From CAZEVY01 sp964515555 (GTDB lineage: Bacteria; Acidobacteriota; Terriglobia; Bryobacterales; Bryobacteraceae), in contig CAZEVY010000021.1 in NCBI GenBank assembly GCA_964515555.1, positions 1 to 59,094 of the forward strand: a stretch of DNA of 59,094 nt, in the 5' to 3' direction. Shown here piece by piece: positions 25,450-32,302 of this stretch (its first letter is position 1; each line of letters begins with the position of its first letter). The position numbers were made by a program, and so were the translations under genes. The notes beneath the pieces were generated by a model. The model had not been told where the DNA came from, ran no database searches, and saw only the letters and a list, made by a program, of their open reading frames with translations.

Positions 25450-26484
25450 TCAAGGGAAGAGTCGCACGAACCAGGGGCCGATGGCGCGGGTGATGGGAAG
25501 CGGCAGCCGCTGCCAGGCGCGGATGGCGAGATCGAACTTCGGATTGGCGGGGGAGAAGTTGGGAAGCTGCTTGCGGCGCACGAGGGCGATTTCATAGGGC
25601 AGCGGACGCTGGCCGGTGTCCCAGTGGCTCTTGAAATCGAAGGTCCCGGTGCCGAGCTTGGAGCGGCCGAAGTCGAACAGGCGGCAGCCGCGTTCGGCGG
25701 CGTAAAGCAGGTGATCGAAGTACATGCGGTAGTTGGGCGCGAGCGCGTTGTAGCGCGGATCGGAGGCGGCATAGTAGATGTGCATCTCGCCGCGGAACAG
25801 AAAGCACATGCTGGCGGCGACACAGACGCCTTCGAGACGCACTTCGCAGACATCGACCTGGCCGCCGAATTCGCCGACGAGGCGCTCGAAGTGGCGCGGC
25901 GGAAAGCTGGGCGTGCCGAGACGCCGCAGGGTGAGCGAGTGCAGACGCTCGAAGTCGCGCGTGGAGCGCACGCGGCGGACCTCGAAGGGAGTCTTGAGCG
26001 CCTTGCGGATCATGTTGCGGGTCTTCTTGGGGATGGCGGCGAGGAGGGCGTCGGGGTCGCGATGCTCGACGGGCCGCGAGAAGGAGACGTAACGCTCGAC
26101 GGGCGACCAGCCGGCGCACTGATCGGGGAAGGCATTGCGAAGCTCGACGTACTGGACGCCGAGCGACTCGCCGAGCGCGCGGGCGTCGGCGGCGAGCGCG
26201 CGGAGTGCCTCGTCGTCGAGGGCGAGGATGCCGCCGTAGACGGCGAAGGGGGTGGAGAGGAGCGCTTTGCCGGTGATGAAATTGTCGTTGAGGAACAGCG
26301 GCAGCAGGCCGCGGAGGGTGTCGCCGGCGAAGGCGGCGCGGTAGAAGGGGCGATATCCGAAGGTGGCTTCGATGCAGTTTTTCCAGGCGATCAGGTGGAA
26401 GGGGCTTCCGTGCGGGTGGCGCTCGACGAACTCGTCCCAGGCGGGCCGCAGGGCGGGCGAGTAGTCGCGGATGGCGATGGTCAT
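25450..26484 (-). CDS. FemAB-like GNAT acyltransferase, PEP-CTERM/exosortase-associated type
   Basis: 344 aa. The ATG at 26484 overlaps the deacetylase stop as ATGA. The protein has the tandem GNAT fold typical of FemAB: RPAWDEFVERHPHGSPFHL at the N-terminus, IEATFGYRPFYRAAFAGDTL, then PKKTRNMIRKALKTPFEVR, CVAASMCFLFRGEMHIYYAA and the C-terminal LFDFGRSKLGTGTFDFKSHW. The order and motifs match the family found next to XrtA genes (TIGR03019-like). FemAB enzymes transfer aminoacyl or other acyl groups; here the acceptor may be glycan or lipid (inference). Confidence 0.82.
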   Translation of the reverse strand: MTIAIRDYSPALRPAWDEFVERHPHGSPFHLIAWKNCIEATFGYRPFYRAAFAGDTLRGLLPLFLNDNFITGKALLSTPFAVYGGILALDDEALRALAADARALGESLGVQYVELRNAFPDQCAGWSPVERYVSFSRPVEHRDPDALLAAIPKKTRNMIRKALKTPFEVRRVRSTRDFERLHSLTLRRLGTPSFPPRHFERLVGEFGGQVDVCEVRLEGVCVAASMCFLFRGEMHIYYAASDPRYNALAPNYRMYFDHLLYAAERGCRLFDFGRSKLGTGTFDFKSHWDTGQRPLPYEIALVRRKQLPNFSPANPKFDLAIRAWQRLPLPITRAIGPWFVRLFP

Positions 26485-27323
26485 GAGCGGGGGAAGACGG
26501 CGCCGAGGGAGTCGAAGGAGAATTCGGCGAGGAGGCGGTCGAGCTTGGCCTCCATGCCGGAGAGTCCGCCGTAGGTGCGGAGGCGCGAGGCGAAGCCGCG
26601 GGCGAGGCGCGGCTGATCGGGGTCGATTTCCCAGGGATGGGTGTAGATGCAGGCGGGCGCGCCTTCGCGATTGAGCCGGCGCAGGCCGGCGGCGGTGTAC
26701 CGATACGGGAGCAGCCGCAGGTAGGCGCCTCCAGCGACGGGGGCGGCGGCGCCGGGCCGGAGCTCGACGGTGGCGAGCGGCACTTCGAGGATGGGACCGG
26801 AGGGCGTGGCGACGGTGGTGGCGCGGCGGGAGAAGCCGGGGATTCCGTAGCGCTCGTGCCGCACGGGAAAGACGCTGGAATCGTGGGTGAAGCCGCACTG
26901 GACGAGGGTATCGAGCGCCCAGGGAGAATCGGCGGTGATGGAGAAACTCGGTGCGCGATAGGCGCGCGGCGGAGCGCCCGAGGCGGAGGCGATGGCGTCG
27001 ACGGCGTCGAGTGTGTCGCGGCGGAAGGCGTCGGGTCCGAGAGCGTAGACGAGCTGGTGGGCGAAGCTGTGGCAGGCGATCTCGTGGCCGTCGCGCTGGA
27101 TTTCACGAACGAGCGCGGGGAATTTACGGGCCACCCAGCCGAGGACGAAGAAGGTGGCGCGGGTGTGGCGGCGGTGGAGGAGGCGGAGGAATCGGCGGGT
27201 GGTTTGTTCAACGCGGGAGGGGACCGAGTCCCAGGCATCGATGGGGACGTGGCGCTGGACTTCGGTGGGATGGAAGTAATCTTCGACGTCGACGGTGAAG
27301 ATGTTGCGGGGCTCAGGCGTCAT
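26481..27323 (-). CDS. Polysaccharide deacetylase, PEP-CTERM-locus subfamily
   Basis: 280 aa NodB-fold carbohydrate esterase. The metal-site aspartates are in IFTVDVEDYFHP, the histidines in GHEIACHSFAHQLVY, and the RAPSFSI and IYTHPWEID motifs complete the active site. The pattern DVEDYFHPTEVQR and the C-terminal DUF3473-like part (SRLRTYGGLSGMEAKLDRLL) identify the exosortase-locus subfamily (TIGR03006-like). It would remove N- or O-acetyl groups from the exported polysaccharide. First large gene of the coupled minus operon ending at 24318; its start overlaps a 33-residue membrane-protein frame. Confidence 0.87.
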   Translation of the reverse strand: MTPEPRNIFTVDVEDYFHPTEVQRHVPIDAWDSVPSRVEQTTRRFLRLLHRRHTRATFFVLGWVARKFPALVREIQRDGHEIACHSFAHQLVYALGPDAFRRDTLDAVDAIASASGAPPRAYRAPSFSITADSPWALDTLVQCGFTHDSSVFPVRHERYGIPGFSRRATTVATPSGPILEVPLATVELRPGAAAPVAGGAYLRLLPYRYTAAGLRRLNREGAPACIYTHPWEIDPDQPRLARGFASRLRTYGGLSGMEAKLDRLLAEFSFDSLGAVFPRS

Positions 27324-27414
27324 GGGACCGGAGGCGCTTCAGCAGGAAGACGGCGGCGCTGAAGACGAGATAGAACGTCCACAGGACGATGTGGTCCACC
27401 AGTCGCTGGAGCAC
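27313..27414 (-). CDS. Putative 33-residue single-span membrane protein
   Basis: A GTG at 27414 opens a frame encoding LQRLVDHIVLWTFYLVFSAA followed by VFLLKRLRSHDA: one strongly hydrophobic helix with a basic tail, ending in TGA that overlaps the deacetylase start by 11 bp. A TACGAT -10-like element lies just upstream. Short, no homologue recognised; kept because the hydrophobic/basic pattern and the operon overlap are better than expected by chance. Confidence 0.4.
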   Translation of the reverse strand: MLQRLVDHIVLWTFYLVFSAAVFLLKRLRSHDA

Positions 27415-27446
27415 GGTTTTATCGTAGCAGCGGGGGGAAGATATTT

Positions 27447-27480
27447 GGCCGCAGATGGACGCAGATGAACACAGATAAGA
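27447..27480 (+). repeat. Dispersed repeat family A
   Basis: GGCCGCAGATGGACGCAGAT followed by GAACACAGATAAGA, the cleanest full-length copy, between the small membrane protein and vapC. Confidence 0.88.
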
Positions 27481-27536
27481 CAGAGATGAAGGTTCGGCGA
27501 CAGGACGTGTGAAAACCGATTTGGCGCGCCGGGCTT

Positions 27537-27923
27537 TCACGGAAGAGGGAGCAACGTCAACCCGGCCATCGGGAAATCCTTTACGTTATCGGTGAGCAGC
27601 GGGATATCGTTATACAAGGCCGTGGCCGCGATGATGGCGTCGGCGAGGTTCAGCGTGACTCCCCTGGCGGCGTAATCGCGTTTGAGATCTCCGGCGAGTT
27701 TTGCTACCGGCCGGCTCACCGGAAAGAGCTCCAGGCTGGAGAGGAGGCGGTCCGTGGCGGCCGATTCAGCGGACCGCATGCCTGCGTAGACTTCGGCGAT
27801 GTTAATCGGGCTACAGCCGATGACGCTTCCATCGCTCACGAGCTGCCGCAGCAGCGCGGGGCGTCCGCGTTTGCCGTTCAATACGTCGATAAGGACGCTG
27901 GTATCGAGCAGGAGCGCGGCCAT
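27537..27923 (-). CDS. vapC: VapC-type PIN-domain toxin ribonuclease
   Basis: 128 aa PIN domain with the acidic quartet expected for an Mg-dependent RNase: first Asp in ALLLDTSVLIDVLNG, Glu in SPINIAEVYAGM, Asp in GVTLNLADAIIAATAL and a final Asp in PLLTDNVKDFP. VapC toxins cleave tRNA or rRNA unless bound by their antitoxin. The partner antitoxin gene ends 3 bp upstream. Convergent or unlinked to the neighbouring glycan genes; part of an accessory block (27.5-29.0 kb) that separates two runs of exosortase-associated glycan genes. Confidence 0.87.
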   Translation of the reverse strand: MAALLLDTSVLIDVLNGKRGRPALLRQLVSDGSVIGCSPINIAEVYAGMRSAESAATDRLLSSLELFPVSRPVAKLAGDLKRDYAARGVTLNLADAIIAATALYNDIPLLTDNVKDFPMAGLTLLPLP

Positions 27924-27926
27924 GGG

Positions 27927-28223
27927 CTAGCGGCTGGCTGTCCTCGCGAAACGACGTTCGAAATCCCGCCGGAGCTTCCGCACCAGGGGTGCAGCGCCCC
28001 GTTTCAGCTCCGGATGATCCTGGTCCTTCCAACTGCCGGCGGCGGCGTCCAGCGCCTGAAGCTGGCGGCGGCGAATCGCGCGAGTGTCCTCCGACTGTTG
28101 ATAGCGGCGGAACGCTTCGCGCATCAGCTCGCTCATCGTACGGTTCTCTTTCCGGGCCAGACGCTCCGCCCGGCGCCCCATCTCCGGCGGCATTGTGATC
28201 GAGTAGACCTTCGAGGTGCGCAT
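27927..28223 (-). CDS. vapB: Ribbon-helix-helix antitoxin (VapB/CopG-like)
   Basis: 98 aa. The N-terminal ribbon-helix-helix motif is SKVYSITMPPEMGRRAERLA followed by RKENRTMSELMREAFRRYQQ, the DNA-binding and dimerising part that autorepresses such operons. A longer charged C-terminal tail probably wraps the VapC active site. Positioned just upstream of vapC with a 3-bp spacer, the usual antitoxin-toxin order. Confidence 0.82.
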   Translation of the reverse strand: MRTSKVYSITMPPEMGRRAERLARKENRTMSELMREAFRRYQQSEDTRAIRRRQLQALDAAAGSWKDQDHPELKRGAAPLVRKLRRDFERRFARTASR

Positions 28224-28329
28224 ACCAGGATTATGACTTAGTATGACATTGCATGCGCTGGCAGTGACCGCCGATCCGGAAACACATGATTAGCCACAGA
28301 TGAACAAGGTTCTTGTGATGAGATAACTC

Positions 28330-28377
28330 AATCACAGCATTGCCGCCGACAACTCTCTCACCACCTCGCGCGCGACC
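28330..28377. repeat. 48-bp direct repeat, left copy (glycosyltransferase 3'-end duplicate)
   Basis: Matches 29017-29064 at 45 of 48 positions. The right copy is the real 3' end of the GT4 gene; this left copy encodes the same VAREVV.ELSAA.L-stop tail but is detached, on the far side of the ORF6N pseudogene. A short partial repeat A (28291-28310) lies just outside it. Confidence 0.85.
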
Positions 28378-28421
28378 GGTTTTATCGCAGCGTGGATAGA
28401 AACTCGAGGTGGCGCGGCGCT

Positions 28422-28970
28422 TCAGTGGGGCTGGTTCGGATCCTCGACCCGGAAACCGATCTTCCGCCGAGACCCGCGAGGCGGTTCGAGCAGCTTTTCG
28501 ATGACGGAATAGATTCTGCGGATGTGGGCGCCCTGCTCGCGAGTAGTGTGCTCGAGCGCCGAAAGTTGACGGGCGAGGCCGTTGTCGCCCGCGAGGTATG
28601 CGCGGAGGCGAACGAAGGCCCCGAACGACAGCGATGTTGACCTGAATCGCCCGCTCGCTTTTCAGCACGCTGGAGAGCATGGCGACGCCCTGCTCGGTGA
28701 GAACGTAGGGAAGGTAGCGACGCCCACCGGGATTTGAGATCGCAATTTGCGACCTCAAAGATTCGGCTTCCCCGGGGAGTCAGCCGAAACATGAAGTCGC
28801 CCGGAAAGCGGCTGGAATTACGCTTGACGGCTTCGTTGAGCCTTCCGGTCGGCACCCTGATACAGCTCGGCCAAGTCCGAATCGAGCATGACTTTCCGGC
28901 CGCGGATCAGGTAGATTCTGTGTTCGATCAGTTCGACCGGCACCGGAAGCGGGCGGAGAGGCTTGGGCAT
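28422..28970 (-). pseudogene. ORF6N-domain (phage antirepressor-like) gene broken by three +1 frameshifts
   Basis: Read through three frames, the minus strand gives an ORF6N-like DNA-binding protein: PVELIEHRIYLIRGRKVMLD..SDLAELYQ, then PTGRLNEAVKRNSSRFPGDF..MFRLTPRE, RSQIAISNPGGRRYLPYVLT..EQGVAMLSSVLKSERAIQVNI, and a C-terminal coiled region QLSALEHTTREQGAHIRRI ending in TGA at 28422-28424. Each frame change is one extra G in a G run: after TATCA (GGG), in CCCCGGGG and in CGTTCGGGG. ORF6N proteins are phage-related regulators often carried by mobile DNA. The lesions are either decay or homopolymer errors. The whole unit is flanked by the 48-bp direct repeats. Confidence 0.82.
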
Positions 28971-29016
28971 GCGCGGGCTTGCCTGTTCCGTGTAACCGGC
29001 GACGGGGTTTGACAAA

Positions 29017-29064
29017 AATCACAGCACGGCCGCCGACAACTCGCTCACCACCTCGCGCGCGACC
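29017..29064. repeat. 48-bp direct repeat, right copy (true GT4 3' end)
   Basis: Contains the last codons and stop of the GT4 gene at 29019-30194. See the left copy at 28330-28377. Confidence 0.85.
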
Positions 29065-30194
29065 TGTTCCCAGGAGCGGGAGTGCGCCAGGGCGCGGATG
29101 CGGTCGCGGTCCCAGGAGCGCGTGAGGGCGCGGTGGAGCGCGGCGGCGAGCGCGACGGGGTCGGCGGCGGGGACCACTTCGCCGTAGTCGGACGAGGGAA
29201 TCATCTCCGGAAGGCCGCCGACGGCGGTGGCCACCACGGGCGCTCCGCACGCCATGGCCTCGTGCACGACGTTGGGCCAGCCCTCGCGGGAGCTCGCCAG
29301 GCAGAAGACGTCGGCGGCCGACATCAGCTCGGCCAGCGCGGCGGCGTCGACGTGGCCGGTGAAGTGGACGCGATCGTCGAGGCGGGCCTCGGAGACGGCG
29401 CGGCGGATATCGGGTTCGTAGTTCCCTTCCCTGGCGGGCCCGCCGGCGACGACCAGGCGGACGCCGGCGAGATCGGCGAGGGCCCGGGCGACGCGGTGAT
29501 GTCCCTTGCGCTCGCACAGCGATCCGGCCGAGAGGACGACGAGGGCGCCGGGCGGAATGCCGAGGCGCGCGCGCGCGGCGGCGCGATCGCGCGGGTAGAA
29601 GTCGCCTACTTCGATGCCGTTGGGGATGGTGACGGCGCGCGAGGGGTCGACTCCGAGCTCGATGGCGAAGCGGCGCAGATTCTCCGAGACGGCGATGACG
29701 CGCGCGGCGCGGCGGAGCGACCATCGCAGGGCGGCGCGGAGCGGTCCGCCGGCGCCGAGGCGCGTCTCGTTGCCGCGCAGCGTGACGGCGAAGGGACAGC
29801 CGAGCCGCGCGGCCACGATGGCGGCGGCGACGCCGTCGGGATGGCCGTGATGGGCGTCGAGGATGTCGAAGGGGAATTCGCGGCGGAGCCGGGAGAGGAA
29901 CGGAATCAGGCGCGCGGCGAGGCATCCGGCGTTGAGCGCGCCGCCGAAGGGCGGATAGAAGAAGCGCGGGAAGTCGACCGCGAGACCCTCGTCGTGGCAC
30001 GCGCGCGGAAGACGCCAGTTCTCGAAGAATCGGCGCTGGGGGTGTCCGTAGTCGACGGCGGCCAGCGGCGCCACCACGCGCAGCGGCGCGAGGGCGGCCA
30101 CGTGGCGCAGGCGGCGGCGGATGAAGAGGCCGTGACCGGGATCGGCGGCGGTGGGCCAGACGCAGGTGAGGCTGGCGATGCGCGGGGCGGTCAT
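29019..30194 (-). CDS. Glycosyltransferase family 4
   Basis: 391 aa. The ATG at 30194 overlaps the preceding GT4 stop (ATGA). The N-terminal GT-B domain has IASLTCVWPTAADPGHGLFI with the acceptor-loop FIRRRLRHVAAL, FDILDAHHGHPDGVAAAI and the sugar-binding VTLRGNET. The C-terminal donor domain has ALVVLSAGSLCERKGHHRVA, LVVAGGPAREGNYEPDI and the EX7E motif SSREGWPNVVHEAMACGAPV. Likely adds one sugar to a growing glycan in the exosortase-linked pathway. The 3' end is duplicated 640 bp away beyond an ORF6N pseudogene, but this copy is intact. Confidence 0.87.
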   Translation of the reverse strand: MTAPRIASLTCVWPTAADPGHGLFIRRRLRHVAALAPLRVVAPLAAVDYGHPQRRFFENWRLPRACHDEGLAVDFPRFFYPPFGGALNAGCLAARLIPFLSRLRREFPFDILDAHHGHPDGVAAAIVAARLGCPFAVTLRGNETRLGAGGPLRAALRWSLRRAARVIAVSENLRRFAIELGVDPSRAVTIPNGIEVGDFYPRDRAAARARLGIPPGALVVLSAGSLCERKGHHRVARALADLAGVRLVVAGGPAREGNYEPDIRRAVSEARLDDRVHFTGHVDAAALAELMSAADVFCLASSREGWPNVVHEAMACGAPVVATAVGGLPEMIPSSDYGEVVPAADPVALAAALHRALTRSWDRDRIRALAHSRSWEQVAREVVSELSAAVL

Positions 30195-31372
30195 GCGATG
30201 AGCGCCGCCTCGAAGTCGCGGGCGACCCGCTCCCAGGAGAAGCGCTCGCGCGCCAGCCGCAGGGCGGCCTGGCGCTGGGCGTCGCGGGCGGCGTCGTTTT
30301 CGAGCAGATGGAGGCAGCGCGCGGCGAAGTCCTCGGGTCGATCGGCGAGGCGCAGGTGCACGCCGTCGTCGAAGACGAGTCCCTCGGCGCCGATAGTGGT
30401 GGAGACCACCGGGACGCCGGCGGCCATGGCCTCGTAGATCTTCAGCCGCGTGCCGCCGCCGGCCAGCAGCGGGACGATGGAGACGCGCGCGTCCCACAGA
30501 TACGGGCGGATGTCGGGCACCCGGCCGGTGACGGCGATGGCGGGGCTGCCGAGGGCGGCGATCTCGGCGACAGGCGCGCGGCCAGCGATGGTGAGCGTGA
30601 CATCGGGTCGGCGTTGTCGGATCAGCGGGAGGACTTCGCGGACGAACCAGAGGATGCCATCGATGTTGGGAATCCAGTCCATGGTGCCGGCGAAGATGAG
30701 GTCGCGGGAGGGTCCGGCTTGGGCGCTGGGATCGGGGGGCGCGAAGTACTCAAGGTCGACGCCGGTGGGGGTGGCGGCGACGCGATCGGCGCCGAACATC
30801 TCGCGAATGCGGCGGGCGTCGTCCTCCGAGACGGCGATGACACGTCGGGCGGCGCGGCAAAGGCGGCGCTCGTACTGGAACATGCGCTCAGCCTGGCGAT
30901 GGAAGTACCAGCGCTTGAGGGGTGAGGCGGAAGTGCCGGCCAGGCGCCGCCAGATCATGGTCTCGACGTTGTGCTGGAACAGGACGACGCGCGAGGGATC
31001 GGGGAGATTGACGGCGGTGGAGAGAAAGTCGCAGACGGCGACATCGAAGGAGCGGTCGGCGAGCAGGGTCGTGAGGAGCCGGCGCATGGGGGCGGAGCGG
31101 TCCAGAGCGACGCTGAGGGGCAGGGGCGAGAGGGTGTTGGCGAGGAAGCGGGGGACGAAGGCGGGGGATCGGCGGCTGGGGAGGATGTGCGGTACGAGGT
31201 AGGATCGCGCGCAGTACTCGGGGAGACGGTCGGGGCGTTGGCCGGGGAGCTGGAATGAGGCGAAGTGAATTTCGTGGCGGCGGTGGAGTTCGCGGAGAAT
31301 GCCGAGGGAGCGGATCTGTCCGCCTTTCTCGGTGGGATGCAGGAGGAAGGGGCTGATCCAGAGGATCTTCAA
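30191..31372 (-). CDS. Sugar transferase, GT4, PEP-CTERM/EpsH-system-associated type
   Basis: 393 aa. ILWISPFLLHPTEKGGQIRS at the N-terminus, then VVLFQHNVETMIWRRLA, VIAVSEDDARRIREMFG, TPTGVDLEYF and DLIFAGTMDWIPNIDGILWF. The donor site has PLLAGGGTRLKIYEAMAAGV. FQHNVETMIW and GTMDWIPNIDGI recall the family encoded with EpsH/XrtA exosortases (TIGR03087-like). First gene of a minus operon with the GT4 that follows by a 4-bp overlap. Cytoplasmic, GT-B fold, donor unknown. Confidence 0.85.
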   Translation of the reverse strand: MKILWISPFLLHPTEKGGQIRSLGILRELHRRHEIHFASFQLPGQRPDRLPEYCARSYLVPHILPSRRSPAFVPRFLANTLSPLPLSVALDRSAPMRRLLTTLLADRSFDVAVCDFLSTAVNLPDPSRVVLFQHNVETMIWRRLAGTSASPLKRWYFHRQAERMFQYERRLCRAARRVIAVSEDDARRIREMFGADRVAATPTGVDLEYFAPPDPSAQAGPSRDLIFAGTMDWIPNIDGILWFVREVLPLIRQRRPDVTLTIAGRAPVAEIAALGSPAIAVTGRVPDIRPYLWDARVSIVPLLAGGGTRLKIYEAMAAGVPVVSTTIGAEGLVFDDGVHLRLADRPEDFAARCLHLLENDAARDAQRQAALRLARERFSWERVARDFEAALIA

Positions 31373-31467
31373 GGAGTCAGTGTAACAGCGGTGTCGAGGG
31401 AGTGGCGGGAGGCCAGTCTGTCCGCAAGATAACAGATTTTATCATGCATAACAAAGAAGAGGTTATG

Positions 31468-31500
31468 GGCCGCAGATTAAGGCAGATGGACGCAGATAGG
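31468..31500 (+). repeat. Dispersed repeat family A
   Basis: GGCCGCAGATTAAGGCAG followed by ATGGACGCAGATAGG between the divergent GT4 gene and the partition module. Confidence 0.82.
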
Positions 31501-31521
31501 ATCGGGTGTGGGCTTGTATGT

Positions 31522-31535
31522 TGCGCGAGTGCGCA
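31522..31535. promoter_or_regulatory. Palindrome TGCGC-GAGT-GCGCA, possible operator
   Basis: A perfect 5-bp-arm palindrome 19 bases before the ATG of the HTH-like protein at 31555. Could be its autoregulatory site; no further evidence. Confidence 0.35.
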
Positions 31536-31554
31536 CTAACATGATGTAAAGAGC

Positions 31555-32049
31555 ATGCCGGCCAAACCGTCCTGGTTCAACGACCTGGACCGCATCATCG
31601 GCGAGCTGGAGGCGCTTCCCCGCCCTTTCGTCGATCGCACGGTGGTGGAAACGCTGCTCGGTGTCGGACGGCGCCGGGCGCAGCAGATACTCGGGCCGGC
31701 GGCGACCGGGCGCGTCGGATCGAGCGCGGTCGCGGATCGCGACGCGCTGGTGGCGCGGCTGAGGAAGCTCGCTCGGGGCGACGAGGTTCATTATGAGCGC
31801 GCGCGGCGGCGGCGGGTCGCCGAGGCGATCGCCGGGTGGCGGCGGGACCGGGTCGAGAAACCACAATTGCTGGTGGAGGCGCCGAAGGCGGTCGCGCGGC
31901 AGGGGTTCGAGGATCTGCCGGCGGGGATCCGGCTGGAACGGGGGCGGCTGACGGTGGAGTTCGAGGATCCGCGGCAGGCCCTGGAGAAGCTGCTGGCGCT
32001 GACGATGGCAATCGCCAATGATTTCAATCGCTTCGAGGAGGAGGTATAG
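31555..32049 (+). CDS. Small helix-turn-helix protein of the partition module
   Basis: 164 aa, unrecognised by name. Residues about 28-50 (VDRTVVETLLGVGRRRAQQI) look like a helix-turn-helix. The middle is strongly basic (KLARGDEVHYERARRRRVAE), and the acidic C-terminus (EDPRQALEKLLALTMAIAND) suggests a dimerisation helix. It lies directly upstream of and in the same direction as parA. A centromere-like array of 8-bp repeats begins inside its last three codons. Plausible roles: transcriptional regulator of the par operon or accessory centromere-binding factor (inference). Confidence 0.65.
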   Translation: MPAKPSWFNDLDRIIGELEALPRPFVDRTVVETLLGVGRRRAQQILGPAATGRVGSSAVADRDALVARLRKLARGDEVHYERARRRRVAEAIAGWRRDRVEKPQLLVEAPKAVARQGFEDLPAGIRLERGRLTVEFEDPRQALEKLLALTMAIANDFNRFEEEV

Positions 32050-32136
32050 AGGTAAAGAGTGGTAGAGGTAGAACGGTTAAATGGTATACAGCTATAGCGT
32101 TATGCCGGTTGACTGCGATACCTCTATGCCGTTATA
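32041..32136 (+). repeat. Array of twelve degenerate 8-bp repeats upstream of parA (candidate parS)
   Basis: Cut in register, the DNA reads GAGGTATA, GAGGTAAA, GAGTGGTA, GAGGTAGA, ACGGTTAA, ATGGTATA, CAGCTATA, GCGTTATG, CCGGTTGA, CTGCGATA, CCTCTATG, CCGTTATA; consensus about NNGGTATA. RHH centromere-binding proteins such as omega and ParG bind arrays of 7-8-bp boxes, and an RHH-like gene follows parA. The array runs to the scaffold gap and its last 55 bp recur after the gap. Confidence 0.6.
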
Positions 32137-32236
32137 NNNNNNNNNNNNNNNNNNNNNNNNNNNNNNNNNNNNNNNNNNNNNNNNNNNNNNNNNNNNNNNN
32201 NNNNNNNNNNNNNNNNNNNNNNNNNNNNNNNNNNNN
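32137..32236. other. Scaffold gap (100 N) flanked by a 55-bp identical overlap
   Basis: 32082-32136 and 32237-32291 are identical over 55 bp, ending and beginning exactly at the gap edges. The gap is therefore either a contig overlap left unmerged (no missing DNA) or extra copies of the repeat array. Confidence 0.9.
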
Positions 32237-32302
32237 TGGTATACAGCTATAGCGTTATGCCGGTTGACTGCGATACCTCTATGCCGTTATACTGGTGGGA
32301 AC
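32237..32302 (+). promoter_or_regulatory. parA promoter/operator region
   Basis: TTGACT (32264-32269) and TATACT (32288-32293), 18 bp apart, form the best sigma70-type promoter in the window, with the -10 ending nine bases before the parA ATG at 32303. Two 12-bp near-repeats, CTATAGCGTTAT (32247-32258) and CTATGCCGTTAT (32279-32290), bracket it, the second overlapping the -10, consistent with autorepression by ParA or its partner. Confidence 0.6.

Noticed and set aside
28231..28855. Two or three separate small genes in the ORF6N region
   Set aside because: They are frame-shifted pieces of a single ORF6N protein read across G-run insertions.
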